From Sandaracinus amylolyticus (GTDB lineage Bacteria; Myxococcota_A; Polyangia; Polyangiales; Sandaracinaceae): a stretch of 64,000 nt of DNA. Shown one piece after another: positions 42,741-55,372 of the stretch. The notes beneath the pieces are model-generated. The model searched no databases and was not told where the DNA came from. It saw only the letters and a list, made by a program, of their open reading frames with translations. Where the stretch lies: contig NZ_CP011125.1 in assembly GCF_000737325.1 (NCBI RefSeq), positions 8,370,001-8,434,000 of the forward strand. Direction: 5' to 3'. The position numbers and the translations under genes were made by a program. How positions within the stretch are numbered: the first letter of the stretch is position 1; the number at the start of each line of letters is the position of its first letter.

Positions 42741-45317
42741 TCAGCCGCGGCGACGACGGCACGCGAGCGCGGCGGCGGTCACCACGAGCCACGGCCACCA
42801 CGCCGACGCACGACGCGACACGGGACACGAGCACCCGCCGCCGAGCAAGTGGCTCCCGGCGTCGGGGGCGGATGCTCCTCCGTCCGCCGGCCCCGCGTCG
42901 TCTCCGTCGGGCGGGAGCACGCCGGCGTCCTCCGCCGCGGCGTCGTGGGGCCCCGCGTCGATGCCGGCGTCGCACGTGAGCCGGCACGCGCCGGCGCCGT
43001 CGCAGAGACCCGAACACCCGCTGCTCGCGCATGCGCTCGCCGCCGCGCGGGGTGCGCAGTGCCCGTCGACGTCTCCGCCCGACGCCGCGCTGCACGCGAG
43101 ACAGTCGTCGGGATCGCCGCCGCCGCACGCGTCATCGCAGCACACGCCGTCGACGCAGTGAGCGCTCGCGCACTCGTGGTCGGCGTCGCACCGCACGCCC
43201 TCGGGCGCCGCGAAGAGCACGCGCGAGCGGGCGCGTTGGTTGCGGTACGGGCTCTCCACGACCCACCGCGCGTACGCGACGACGCAGTCGCCGCTCGGCT
43301 GGCAGCCGATCCCACCCGATGGGTACGTCATCGAGACGAGCGGCTGGATCACGAACGGCGCTCCCGGGACGAGCGCGTCGTCCACGTCGAGCCCGTACAG
43401 CGCGTGACCGACTCGCTCGGGATGGTCGGTGGTGAGCACGGTCCAGCCGTGACCGCGTGCCGCGATGCCCAGCGCGACCCAGCGGTCGGGCAGCGCTTCG
43501 CCTGTTCAAACCGAGAGCACGGCGGCGGCCGTGTCGACGGTCGAGAGGCGCGCCGACCACGCTCCGCCGTCGTGCGATTCCTCGGTCCATAGCGCGACCG
43601 TCGCGCCGCGCGCCGCGAGCGCCTCGACGTTGCCGGACACCGTCACTCCGGCGCCATCGCGCCAGCCGAGCTCGCGATCCCAGCGCGCCAGCACCCAACT
43701 GCCGCGCCACGACCGGATCGCGGCGAGCGCGCCACTGGGGACCGTGACCAGGAGCAGCTCGCGATCCGACCACTCCGCGCTCGGGACCGGGATCGCGACG
43801 GGCGGGAGGTCCGGCTGGGGCGCGTGGCGCATGAGGGAGTCCGACGTGCCCACGACGAAACGCTCGCCGTCCCACGCGATCGACGACCCGAATGGGACCG
43901 GGACACCATCTCCGACCGGACGCAGCGATCGGTCGAAGCGGTACAGCGTGTCCATCGCGTCTCGCGACGCGACGAGCGCGACCACGTCGCCGCCGATCGC
44001 GAGGCGCGCCCGATACGCGTGCTCGACGGAGGTGCTCGCGGTCACGGCACCATCGCTCGCGAGGCGCACGAGCCTCACGCGCTCCTCGGTGAAGTGATCC
44101 TCGGTCTCGCGCCACGCCGCGAAGTGGGCGCCCTCGTCGCTCGCGAGCACGAGGTCGTCGTGCGTCGACGCGCGGAGGTCCTCGTCTCCTTCGAACCGCT
44201 CTTCCACGTCGAGCGATCCGGGAGCCACGCGCATCCAGTCGGGCTCCTGCCACTCCCAGGAGCCGAGCACGCGCCCGCGGAGGTGGCCCACCAGCCACCC
44301 GGTCCCCGACCACACGGGGAACGGCGCGTGCCACCAGCCGGCGAACGCGCGCAGAGCGAGCGTCGGCGGCGGTAGACGAGGGTCGATCTCCGCGAGCACC
44401 AACCCGGCCTCGGTCGCGCCGTAGACGAGGATCGTGTCGCCGCCCGACGCGACCAGCATGTGTCGGGTGGTCGAGGTCCGGGCGGTGGGCGTGCCATCGA
44501 GCGCGAGCCACTCGATCTCGCTGTCGTCCCAGCGCCATACCGCATATCCGTAGCGAGACGCGGCGAACGCGCCCGGTGCGACGGCCGACGTCCGGGCGCG
44601 CGCGGGGCTCTCGTCGCGGCGGAAGAGCACGGTCCGCCCGCCGATTGCAGCGATGCACTCGACGGGGCCGCACGTCACCCGGTACGGCGCGTCGGGGAGC
44701 GGCGCGCGATCCAACACGCCCCCGGTCGCCGGGTCGACGCGAGTCATCGTGATGGCGCCGCTCGCGTCACGAGTCGTGGCGACGTATGCACGGCCGTCGA
44801 ACCACAGCTCGGCGTACGAGTCGGCGTGCTCGGCGTGCTCGGCGAGCGCGATTCGCTCGCGGGAAGGGCCGCCATCCGGGCCGAGGAGCTGCAGCCAGCG
44901 CCGCCATCGCCACGGGCCGTCGCGGCTGACGGTCTCGTAGTACGACACCGCGAATCCGGCGGTGCCCGCCGCTGCGAGCACCCTGCGCTCGAGCCCGAGC
45001 TCGGTCGACGCCGCGACCACGCGAGGGGTGCCGGTCGGTGTGCCGTCGTGCCGAAGCGGAAACGCGAGGATCTCGAGCACGGGATACACGTCCTCGAACC
45101 CGATCACGACGCACGCGTCGCGCTGATCGCAGAACATCGACGGCTGCGGGTAGCCCGTCATACCGGCCACGTCGGTGCCGTGCAGCGGCGCGAGCTCGCG
45201 CTCCTCGCCGACGCGGAGCGCCGCGCCCGCAATGGAGACGGCCGAGGGTGGCTCCGGCGCGCAGCCGAGCGCGATCAAGGAGACCGAGAGCGCGAGGGCC
45301 GCGCGGATCCAGCGCAT
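42741..45317 (-). pseudogene. MYXO-CTERM-type surface protein gene interrupted by in-frame TGA
   Basis: The first part (45317-43506, 603 codons) has a lipoprotein-type signal (LSVSLIALGC) and beta-propeller-like repeats (YRVTCGPVECIAAIGGRTVL). It ends at TGA 43508-43506. The same frame continues without another stop (TGEALPDRWVALGIAARGHG and on) through a Cys-rich domain (CDADHECASAHCVDGVCC) to a MYXO-CTERM-like tail (GGGCSCPVSRR, one helix, then RRRR) ending at 42741. So one TGA splits an 858-residue surface protein. It may be a true nonsense mutation, readthrough, or an assembly error. The first half could still be secreted, without its sorting tail. Confidence 0.85.
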
Positions 45318-45350
45318 GCGAGGAGCATAGTCCGCCGCGTCGTGGCGCGA

Positions 45351-45908
45351 TCAGTCGGCGCGTCGGTACTCGAGCCGGTACTGCACGGGCGCGGGGAGCA
45401 GCGCGCCGCTCATCGTCACGTCGAGCGTGAGGCGCTGACCGTCCGCGCTCGGCGCGAACACGTTCCAGCGACGGCCCTGATCGGTCGAGAAGATCTGCTC
45501 GAGGCGACCGCCGCGCACGAGGTGCACGACCTCGACCGTCTCGCCCGCGTAGCCCGGCACCGGCATGCGGCGCGGACGACCGGGCGCGGTCGCGAACGCG
45601 TTCGCGCCGAGGCGCACCTCGATGCGCTCGGGCGCCAGGTCGATCGCGACGTCGCGATCGATCGGCGTGCGCGCGCGCAGCTCTCCCTGCGCCATGCCGC
45701 GCACGAAAGGGAGCATCCCGTCGATGGCGCGGTCGATCGCCCGCTCGATCGTTCCGCGCGCGTCGGGCTCGCGCGTGGCGAGCGACCACGCGCCGCTGAT
45801 CGCGTGGTCCACCGCCGCGTCGCCGACGCTCTGACCGCGCGCGCGCGGCGGTGCCGACACGAGGCCGAGCAGCAGGGTCATGGTGATGGCGAGGACGAAT
45901 CGCTTCAT
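45351..45908 (-). CDS. Secreted protein, paralogue of the divergent neighbour, 185 aa
   Basis: Signal peptide MKRFVLAITMTLLLGLVSAP precedes a domain beginning ISGAWSLATREPDARGTIER and ending LEQIFSTDQGRRWNVF, SADGQRLTLDV and YRLEYRRAD. The same landmarks occur in the divergent gene at 46039, so the two are paralogues. No known domain was recognised. The mature part is basic, helical at first and then beta-rich, which suggests a periplasmic or secreted binding protein. The start ATG 45908 lies 130 bases from its partner start, giving a shared promoter region. Confidence 0.82.
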   Translation of the reverse strand: MKRFVLAITMTLLLGLVSAPPRARGQSVGDAAVDHAISGAWSLATREPDARGTIERAIDRAIDGMLPFVRGMAQGELRARTPIDRDVAIDLAPERIEVRLGANAFATAPGRPRRMPVPGYAGETVEVVHLVRGGRLEQIFSTDQGRRWNVFAPSADGQRLTLDVTMSGALLPAPVQYRLEYRRAD

Positions 45909-46038
45909 GGGCGCCTCCGGTGACCGGGAGTGCCCGCTCGACGTGGGTTCGTTCACAGGGCGCGCGCAAGGAGCGCAACGTTTCTTCGCGTTGAGCGAGA
46001 GCTGGTCGGACGCACGTGACGCGAGAGGAGGCACGGCC

Positions 46039-46626
46039 ATGCGACACGCCGCTGCGATCTCGGTCTCGCTGCTCCTCGCGCTCGGCGCCTTCGCGCTCGC
46101 GGCGCCCATCGGTCACACGCAGGAAGGCGCGGAGGGCGAGAGCGCCCAGCCCTCCGGCGACACCAGCATCGCCGAGCGATTGAACGGACGCTGGGCGCTC
46201 GTCCACGGCGAAGAGGCCGCGCAGCGCACGGTCGATCAGGCGATCGAGCACACCACCGACGGCATGGTGCCGATCGTGAGCGGCGTGACCGCGAACGAGC
46301 TGCGCGAGCGCAACCCGGTCAACGGCGCGTTCACCATCCAGATCTCGCCCGAGCGCATCCGCACCGAGTTCGAGACCGCGACGTTCGACAGCGCGCCGGG
46401 CGCGTCGGTGCGCACGAACATCCCCGGCGAGTCGGAGGAGATGCAGCTCGTGCAGGTGCTCCGCGAGGGGCGCCTCGAGCAGATCTTCACGACCGATCGC
46501 GGCCGCCGCTGGAGCGTGTTCGTCCCGAGCGCCGACGGTCAGCGGCTGACGATGCAGGTGACGATCACGTCCGGCATCATCCCGCGCCCCCTGCGCTACG
46601 AGCTCGAGTACCAGCGCGCGCAGTGA
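46039..46626 (+). CDS. Secreted protein, paralogue of the divergent neighbour, 195 aa
   Basis: Signal peptide MRHAAAISVSLLLALGAFA precedes LNGRWALVHGEEAAQRTVDQ, then LEQIFTTDRGRRWSVFVPSA, SADGQRLTMQV and YELEYQRAQ. These landmarks match the divergent gene at 45351-45908 in order and spacing. GAGAGGAGG lies 8 bases before the ATG. It is more acidic than its partner. The function is unknown; head-to-head paralogues suggest duplication by inversion and possible joint regulation. Confidence 0.84.
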   Translation: MRHAAAISVSLLLALGAFALAAPIGHTQEGAEGESAQPSGDTSIAERLNGRWALVHGEEAAQRTVDQAIEHTTDGMVPIVSGVTANELRERNPVNGAFTIQISPERIRTEFETATFDSAPGASVRTNIPGESEEMQLVQVLREGRLEQIFTTDRGRRWSVFVPSADGQRLTMQVTITSGIIPRPLRYELEYQRAQ

Positions 46627-46747
46627 GCGGCGGCCGGTGGCGGCCGCCTGCCGAAGCTCAACCACGGTCGGTTGCGCGCGGCGCCGCGGACCGCGAAACC
46701 ATTGAGGAAAACCTCAACCCCGGTCGGCCCGACGATGGCGCCCGCCC

Positions 46748-46768
46748 GACGGCCGCCAGGCGGCCGTC
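46748..46768. terminator. Hairpin between convergent genes
   Basis: GACGGCCGCC (46748-46757) and GGCGGCCGTC (46759-46768) are perfect arms around one base. It lies between the stops of the secreted protein and the IPT lipoprotein genes, so it may end both transcripts, but no T-tract follows. The rest of the 226-base gap holds no gene. Confidence 0.45.
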
Positions 46769-46852
46769 ACGCCGGGCAGAGCCAGTGAGCCATCTGCGCG
46801 CGCTCGGATGTCGGATCCGAGGATGCGCGCGCGACGACGGCTCGAGGACCGA

Positions 46853-47296
46853 TCAGAAGCGCTCGGCCGGGCGCTCCTGCACGCCCTCGCCGACCTGCTC
46901 CATCACGTTGCCGCCCTGATCGTTGTAGGTGAACCCGTTGACGATGCGGAACGCGGGGCCGTCGTCCGCCGCGACCACCACGTCGACCGCGCCGGGATCG
47001 TGCGCCGGGCTGGCCACGAGGAGCGTCGTGTCGTCCATGATGGTGACTTGCGGTGCACGCGTGGCGCCGAAGTAGACCGTGTAACCGATGTCCTGGCGGA
47101 AGTTCGAGCCGGTGATGCGCACGGGCTGCTCGCCCTGCGTCGCACCCGCGCGCGGCTCGAGGTTCAGCACGGCCAGCTCGCCGCCTTCCGCTCCGCAGCC
47201 CGCGGTGATCGCTCCGCCGAGCCCGACGAGGACCCAAACCAGCAGCGACTTCGTGGCTCCGATGCTTCGGAAGATGCAGTGCCCAGTACGCGTCAT
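46853..47296 (-). CDS. IPT/TIG-domain lipoprotein, 147 aa
   Basis: A signal peptide with lipobox (VGLGGAITAGC) is followed by one Ig-like IPT/TIG domain: LNLEPRAGATQGEQPVRITG, FRQDIGYTVYFGA, TTLLVASPAH and VDVVVAADDG. A short Gln/Glu tail ends the protein. GGGAGA lies about 8 bases before the ATG at 47296; the ATG at 47302 is possible. It is probably a small cell-surface lipoprotein. It is divergent from the REC-PATAN gene across 230 bases. Confidence 0.85.
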   Translation of the reverse strand: MTRTGHCIFRSIGATKSLLVWVLVGLGGAITAGCGAEGGELAVLNLEPRAGATQGEQPVRITGSNFRQDIGYTVYFGATRAPQVTIMDDTTLLVASPAHDPGAVDVVVAADDGPAFRIVNGFTYNDQGGNVMEQVGEGVQERPAERF

Positions 47297-47478
47297 GACC
47301 ATCTTCTCCCGCGAGACCGGCGGCCACCTTACGAAAGCGCAGTGCGAGAGGTCAAGCGTTCGCGGCGAACCGTGCGCGAACCAGCCAGAGCCGCCGGGAC
47401 CCACGCTTGACGTGCGCTCGCGAGGCCCCGCAGACTTCTCCGACTGCGCGCAGCTCTCGCGGGCGAGGGCCCACGTGA

Positions 47479-50430
<2,952 letters not shown>

Positions 50431-50454
50431 TCACGTCACGACGCGCTCGATGAG

Positions 50455-50484
50455 ACGCCCCGGGCCGGAAGGCTCGGGGCGTTT
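50455..50484 (+). terminator. Terminator of the REC-PATAN gene
   Basis: ACGCCCCGGGCC-GGAA-GGCTCGGGGCGT forms a long stem, with one G-T step, 25 bases after the stop, followed by TTTCG. It lies before the convergent catalase-like gene. Confidence 0.65.
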
Positions 50485-50497
50485 CGCGTTCCGTCGC

Positions 50498-51541
50498 TCA
50501 CCACGCTTCGCTGCCGTCGGGCTCCTTCGCGGCGCTGCGTGCGATGACGCTCTCTCGGTACGCCGCCTTGCGCGCGCGGTTCATGCTGCCGAGCGGGCGC
50601 ATGTCCTCGCGGGCGTGCCACGGGTCGAACGAGAGCGTGTCGACGTACTCGTGGATCTTCCGCCCGCGCTCGCTGCGCAGGTCCTGCTGCGGGATGCGCA
50701 GCGTCGCGACCGTCACGTGCGGCGCGACGTCGTCGGGCCACTCCGCGGAGTGATCCTCGATCGGCGTGCGCGCCTCGTCGACGAAGAACTGCAGGCGCAG
50801 GTCGTACACGATCGGACCCTTCGCGAGACGCTCCGCGAGGTCGAGCCCGAGGCCGTCGCGATCCTTCGGCGCGCTCGACGGCGCGACGGGCGCGTGCGGG
50901 CGCGCGGAGTAACGCACCGCGTACGGGCCCAGACGGATCGGCGGCGGCGCCCAGAACGTCAGCTCCGCGAGCGAGCCGATCGGCTTCGTCCCCGCGACGA
51001 ACGCGCGCAGCCATCCCGCGAGCGTGCCGACCCCGTGCTTCCACCCGACGCGCGGCAGCTGCGTGAGCGGCGAGACCGCCGCGAGCGCGACGTCGACGAA
51101 CTGGTGCGCATCGCGGAACGGCGTCGCGCGCGTCTGGATCAGCAGGAAGTCCTGGGTGCGCGCGTCCTCCATGCCCGGGATCAGCTTGCGCCCGTCGACC
51201 CCGACGACCTTCACCGCGAGCCCGCGCACGTCGCCGCGTCGATCGTGCTGGTGCACACCGTTGCCGGGCGAGAACCGCACGTACGCGCGGTACGTGCGCG
51301 GCGTCGTGAAGAGCCCGTGGCGCGCGTGCTCCGGCAGATCGCCGAGCACCTCGAGCTCCGCGAGCACCCCCGCGTGCGACTTCGCGTGGAGCGCGCGATC
51401 GAGCTTGCCCGCCTTCGCCCGCGCGCGTTGGACCTCGGCGAAGCGCTTCGCGTAGCCCTCGAAGCGTGCTCCTTCGTCCTCGTCGACGAGCTCGCGCCAC
51501 TCGGTCGATGGTCGATGCGCGATCGCGATCGGTGCGTTCAT
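50498..51541 (-). CDS. Catalase-superfamily heme protein (y4iL-like), 347 aa
   Basis: The distal His is in RALHAKSHAGVLAELEVLG, the catalase strand is YVRFSPGNGVHQHD, then DVRGLAVKVVGVDG. The proximal end has FDPWHAREDMRPLGSMNRAR, as in catalase-related proteins without the C-terminal domains. The usual catalytic Asn (NNTPVFF in true catalases) is absent: the matching stretch is QDFLLIQTRATPF. It probably binds heme but may be a peroxidase or oxygenase-like enzyme rather than a true catalase. ATG 51541 is divergent from the enoyl-CoA hydratase gene. Confidence 0.85.
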   Translation of the reverse strand: MNAPIAIAHRPSTEWRELVDEDEGARFEGYAKRFAEVQRARAKAGKLDRALHAKSHAGVLAELEVLGDLPEHARHGLFTTPRTYRAYVRFSPGNGVHQHDRRGDVRGLAVKVVGVDGRKLIPGMEDARTQDFLLIQTRATPFRDAHQFVDVALAAVSPLTQLPRVGWKHGVGTLAGWLRAFVAGTKPIGSLAELTFWAPPPIRLGPYAVRYSARPHAPVAPSSAPKDRDGLGLDLAERLAKGPIVYDLRLQFFVDEARTPIEDHSAEWPDDVAPHVTVATLRIPQQDLRSERGRKIHEYVDTLSFDPWHAREDMRPLGSMNRARKAAYRESVIARSAAKEPDGSEAW

Positions 51542-51635
51542 GATGTGCCCCTCCAGTCGGAGGTCGCATCGTGAAGCCTTTCGTGAGGGCTCGCATCGAC
51601 TCTTCTCGGACGTCGTGGGAGGGCTTGGGCCACCC

Positions 51636-52466
51636 ATGACTCCGATGAAGAACGGCCTGGTCCGCTACGCGCGAGACGAGCACGGCGTCGCGCGCATCGA
51701 GCTCACCAACCCTCCGGCGAACGCGTACTCGTACGAGATGCTGCGCGACCTCGACGACGCGATCCTCGAGGCGCGCTTCGACGAGAAGGCGCACGTCATC
51801 CTGCTCACCGGCGCGGGCGAGCCTCCTCCTCCCGGGGCTCCGCCCCGGACCCGCTTCTTCTGCGCGGGCGCGGACATCGCGATGCTCGGGCGCGTCACGA
51901 CCCGCTTCAAGTACATGTTCTGCCTGCACGCGAACGAGACGATGCTGCGTCTCGAGCACACGCCGAAGCTCGTCATCGCCGCGATCGAAGGGCACTGCGT
52001 CGGCGGCGGGATGGAGATCGCGATGAGCGCGGATCTGCGCGTCGCGGCGCGCGGCACCGGCAAGATGGGCCTGCCCGAGGTCGCGCTGGGCGTGCTCCCC
52101 GGCACCGGCGGCACCCAGCGTCTGTCGCGCTTGGTCGGCAAGGCGCGCGCGATCGAGCTCATGACCGAGGGCACGCTGATCGACTTCGATCGCGCGCAGA
52201 CGCTCGGCCTCGTCAACCACGTCTGGGAGAAGGACGGCTTCGTCGATCGCGCGCTCGAGTACGCGCGCGGCTTCTGCCCGCCGAACAAGGCGTCGCTCGC
52301 GGTCGGCCACATCAAGCGCGCGGTGCAGACCGGCGCGGAGATGGCGCTCGAGCAGGGCCTCGCGCTCGAGCGCGAGCTGCAGCAGCGCCTCTTCGAGAGC
52401 GACGACGCGCGCGAGGGCATCGCGGCGTACAACGAGAAGCGCAAGCCGACGTTCGCGGGAGAATGA
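51636..52466 (+). CDS. Enoyl-CoA hydratase/isomerase family protein, 276 aa
   Basis: The crotonase fold is clear: oxyanion-hole [31 protein letters not shown] and [20 protein letters not shown], with both catalytic Glu-type positions. It likely hydrates enoyl-CoA in fatty-acid or aromatic-CoA oxidation. The loop before FFCAGADI holds an extra Pro-rich stretch ([13 protein letters not shown]) encoded by a GC hairpin. The stop overlaps the thiolase ATG (ATGA). The start at 51636 was chosen; 51645 is near. GGGAGGG lies about 13 bases upstream. Confidence 0.93.
   Translation: MTPMKNGLVRYARDEHGVARIELTNPPANAYSYEMLRDLDDAILEARFDEKAHVILLTGAGEPPPPGAPPRTRFFCAGADIAMLGRVTTRFKYMFCLHANETMLRLEHTPKLVIAAIEGHCVGGGMEIAMSADLRVAARGTGKMGLPEVALGVLPGTGGTQRLSRLVGKARAIELMTEGTLIDFDRAQTLGLVNHVWEKDGFVDRALEYARGFCPPNKASLAVGHIKRAVQTGAEMALEQGLALERELQQRLFESDDAREGIAAYNEKRKPTFAGE
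51832..51848. repeat. REP-like hairpin inserted in frame in the hydratase gene
   Basis: CCGGGGC (51832-51838) and GCCCCGG (51842-51848) pair over TCC, within CTCCTCCTCCCGGGGCTCCG. Hairpins of the form CGGGGCTCCGCCCCG are common dispersed elements in high-GC bacteria. Here it adds about 11 residues next to the oxyanion hole. Confidence 0.6.
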
Positions 52467-53677
52467 CGGAGATGGAAGACGCACTGATCCTCGATGGGCT
52501 GCGCACGCCGATCGGAAAGCACCGCGGGGCGCTCGCGTCCGTGCGGCCCGACGATCTCGCCGCGCACGTGATCACGCAGCTGCTCGCGCGCAACGACGTC
52601 GCGAAGCGCGGCCTCGAAGAGGTGATCTTCGGCGCGACGAACCAGGCGGGCGAGGACAACCGCAACGTCGCGCGCATGGCGTCGCTGCTCGCCGGGCTGC
52701 CCGACGAGGTCACCGGCGTGACCGTCAATCGTCTCTGCGGCTCGGGGCTCGAGGCGGTCATCCAGGCCGCGCGCGCGCTGAAGGTCGGCGACGCCGACGT
52801 GATCCTCGCGGGCGGTGTCGAGTCGATGACGCGCGCGCCGTACGCGATGGCGAAGGCCGACGAGGCGTTCCCGCGCACGCCGCCGACCGTCTACGACACG
52901 TCGCTCGGGTGGCGCTTCCAGAACCCGAAGATGGCGGAGCGCTTCCCGCTGATCTCGATGGGCGAGACCGCGGAGAACGTCGCGGCCGAGCACGAGATCT
53001 CGCGCCAGGACCAGGACGCGTTCGCGGTCGAGTCGCACCGCAAGGCGGCGCGCGCGTGGGAGGCGAATCGGTTCGCCGACGAGATCGCGCCGGTGTCGAT
53101 CCCGTCGGGCAAGAAGGGCGCGCCGGACACGATCGTCGATCGCGACGAGGGCGTGCGTCCCGACTCGAGCGTCGAGGCGCTCGCGAAGCTCAAGCCGGTC
53201 TTCAAGAAGGACGGCAGCGTCACCGCGGGCAACTCGTCGCCGCTCAACGACGGCGCGGCCGCGGTGCTGCTCGCGTCGAGCAAGTGGGCGAAGGCGAACG
53301 GCGCGAAGCCGCTCGCGCGCGTCGTCGCGAGCGCGGTCGCGGGCGTGCACCCGAACGTGATGGGCATCGGCCCGATCCCCGCGACGCGGAAGGTGCTCGC
53401 CAAGGCGGGCCTGCGCGCGGATCAGATCGATCTCGTCGAGCTCAACGAGGCGTTCGCCGCGCAGTCGCTCGCGTGCATCCGCGAGCTCGGCTTCGACCCC
53501 GCGAAGGTGAACGTGAACGGCGGCGCGATCGCGCTCGGACATCCGATCGGGTGCAGCGGCGCGCGCATCGTCGTGACGCTCGCGCACGAGATGAAGAAGC
53601 GCGGTGCGCGCTACGGCCTCGCGACGCTGTGCATCGGCGTCGGCCAGGGCCTCGCCGTGGTATTGGAGCGCGCGTGA
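52463..53677 (+). CDS. Acetyl-CoA C-acyltransferase (thiolase), 404 aa
   Basis: The nucleophile Cys92 is in [10 protein letters not shown]. The second active-site loops are [16 protein letters not shown] (His) and CIGVGQG (Cys). [13 protein letters not shown] and [16 protein letters not shown] resemble beta-ketoadipyl-CoA/3-oxoacyl-CoA thiolases (PcaF/PaaJ/FadA type). It cleaves 3-oxoacyl-CoA to acetyl-CoA and a shorter acyl-CoA. It overlaps the hydratase stop by 4 bases and the next gene start by 4 bases (GTGA), so it is in one operon. The exact chain specificity cannot be told. Confidence 0.96.
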   Translation: MTEMEDALILDGLRTPIGKHRGALASVRPDDLAAHVITQLLARNDVAKRGLEEVIFGATNQAGEDNRNVARMASLLAGLPDEVTGVTVNRLCGSGLEAVIQAARALKVGDADVILAGGVESMTRAPYAMAKADEAFPRTPPTVYDTSLGWRFQNPKMAERFPLISMGETAENVAAEHEISRQDQDAFAVESHRKAARAWEANRFADEIAPVSIPSGKKGAPDTIVDRDEGVRPDSSVEALAKLKPVFKKDGSVTAGNSSPLNDGAAAVLLASSKWAKANGAKPLARVVASAVAGVHPNVMGIGPIPATRKVLAKAGLRADQIDLVELNEAFAAQSLACIRELGFDPAKVNVNGGAIALGHPIGCSGARIVVTLAHEMKKRGARYGLATLCIGVGQGLAVVLERA

Positions 53678-54699
53678 GCGAAACGATTGGCGTCGCGGTC
53701 GTCGGCGCGGGCGGCTGGGGCAAGAACCACGTGCGCAACTTCGCGTCGCAGCGCGGCGCGTCGTTGCGCTGGGTCTGCGATCGCAGCGAGGCCGCGCTCG
53801 CCCCGGTCACGCGCGCGTGGCCCGACGTGAAGACCACGACGTCGATCGACGACGTGCTCGCCGACGAGGGCGTGCGCGCGATCGTGATCGCGACCGACGC
53901 GCCGACGCACCACGACCTCGCGAAGAAGGCGCTCGAGCGCGGCCGCGACGTGCTCGTCGAGAAGCCGCTCACGCTCGGCGCGTCGACGAGCGCGGAGCTC
54001 TGCGACCTCGCGGAGCGTGGCCAGCGCATCCTGATGGTCGGGCACCTGCTGCTCTACCATCCGGCGGTCGAGCGCCTGAAGCAGATCGTCGACAGCGGCG
54101 AGCTCGGCGAGGTCCTCTACGTCACGTCGCAGCGCACGAACCTCGGCGTGGTGCGTCGCGACGAGAACGCGTGGTGGTCGCTCGCGCCGCACGACCTGAG
54201 CGTCGCGGCGTACCTGCTCGGTGCGGAGCCGGAGAGCGTCAGCGCGAGCGGCGGTGTGTTCCTGCAGAAGGAGCGCGGAATCGAGGACGTGGTGTTCGCG
54301 ACGGTGCGCTATCGCGGCGGGAAGCTCGCGCACGTGCACGTGAGCTGGCTCGATCCCCACAAGACGCGCCGGCTCACCGTGGTCGGCACCAAGAAGATGG
54401 CGGTGTTCGACGACGCATCGCCGGACATGAAGCTCACGCTGTTCGACAAGGGCGTGGAGCCGCCGCCGGCCGCGCTGACGTACGAGCAGGGCGTTCGCAT
54501 CCGCACCGGCGACATCGTGGTGCCCGCGCTCAAGATGGCGGAGCCGCTGGGGCGCGAGACCGAGGCGTTCCTCGAGGCGGTGCGCACGCGCGTCCCGCCG
54601 CTCGCGAGCGGCCGCAGCGGTCACGCGGTGGTGCGCGTGCTCGAAGCCGGACAGCGCTCGCTCGCGGAAGCGGGAAGGCGCGTCGACATCGGGCTCTGA
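53674..54699 (+). CDS. Gfo/Idh/MocA family oxidoreductase, 341 aa
   Basis: The N-terminal Rossmann domain starts at [18 protein letters not shown], continues with [10 protein letters not shown] (the conserved EKP) and ends with a substrate domain including [15 protein letters not shown]. This family oxidises or reduces sugars and cyclitols with NAD(P). The GTG start overlaps the thiolase stop. Its place after beta-oxidation genes is unusual, since family members usually sit with sugar genes. The substrate is unknown. Confidence 0.93.
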   Translation: MSETIGVAVVGAGGWGKNHVRNFASQRGASLRWVCDRSEAALAPVTRAWPDVKTTTSIDDVLADEGVRAIVIATDAPTHHDLAKKALERGRDVLVEKPLTLGASTSAELCDLAERGQRILMVGHLLLYHPAVERLKQIVDSGELGEVLYVTSQRTNLGVVRRDENAWWSLAPHDLSVAAYLLGAEPESVSASGGVFLQKERGIEDVVFATVRYRGGKLAHVHVSWLDPHKTRRLTVVGTKKMAVFDDASPDMKLTLFDKGVEPPPAALTYEQGVRIRTGDIVVPALKMAEPLGRETEAFLEAVRTRVPPLASGRSGHAVVRVLEAGQRSLAEAGRRVDIGL

Positions 54700-54710
54700 C
54701 CGCGGCGCGC

Positions 54711-55289
54711 TCAGCGCTTCCAGGTCGTCGAGAGCGCGCAGTAGACCGCTTCGTCGGTGAAGCGGTCGTACTGCTCGTCGTAGTAGCTCTCGCGGAAGTA
54801 TGCCTCCTGCGCGAAGCCGACCTTCTCGAGCACGCGCGCCGAGCCGCGGTTGTCGGGATCGATGCGGCCCTCGATGCCGTGCAGGCGCAGCACGTCGAAC
54901 CCGAAGCGCACGATCGCGCGTAGCGCCTCGGGCATCAGGCCGCGGCCCCACTGCTCGGGCGCGAGCTCGTAGCCGACCTCGCCGCGCAGGTGCTTGCGGT
55001 CGATGCGCCAGATGCTGCAGCTCCCGATCATCCGCGGATCGCCGCGCAAGGAGAGCACCCAGCGGATGCCCTCGCGCGCGCGGAACGCGTCGTCCGTCAT
55101 CGTGAGGCGCTCGCGCGCTTGCTCGACCACCGTCGCCGGCGCTCGGCCGAAGTACCGCATGACCTGGGGATCGGAGAGGATGCGGAAGAGGTCGGGCGCG
55201 TCGTCGTCGGTCGCCGCGCGCAGCACGAGGCGTTCTGTCTCCAGCACCGGGAAGGACGCGAACGCCGCGTCGAGATCGAGGGAGCGCAT
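54711..55289 (-). CDS. GNAT acetyltransferase (RimJ/RimL-like), 192 aa
   Basis: ETERLVLRAATDDDAPDLFR opens the fold, MIGSCSIWRID follows, and the acetyl-CoA pyrophosphate loop is LAPEQWGRGLMPEALRA. DPDNRGSARVLEKVGF is the usual RimJ/RimL-type ending. It acetylates protein N-termini or amines; the target is unknown. The gene converges on the oxidoreductase gene with a 11-base gap and starts at ATG 55289. Confidence 0.94.
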   Translation of the reverse strand: MRSLDLDAAFASFPVLETERLVLRAATDDDAPDLFRILSDPQVMRYFGRAPATVVEQARERLTMTDDAFRAREGIRWVLSLRGDPRMIGSCSIWRIDRKHLRGEVGYELAPEQWGRGLMPEALRAIVRFGFDVLRLHGIEGRIDPDNRGSARVLEKVGFAQEAYFRESYYDEQYDRFTDEAVYCALSTTWKR

Positions 55290-55372
55290 CGCTCGTCCTT
55301 GCGATGGGCGCGCGCGACGCGCAACGAGCCGCGGACTCCCGATCGCACGCTCGCCGGCTCTACGCTCCTCCC

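Noticed and set aside
43506-43508. TGA read as selenocysteine
   Set aside because: No selenocysteine insertion hairpin is evident after the TGA, and the protein is a surface propeller type with no redox role.
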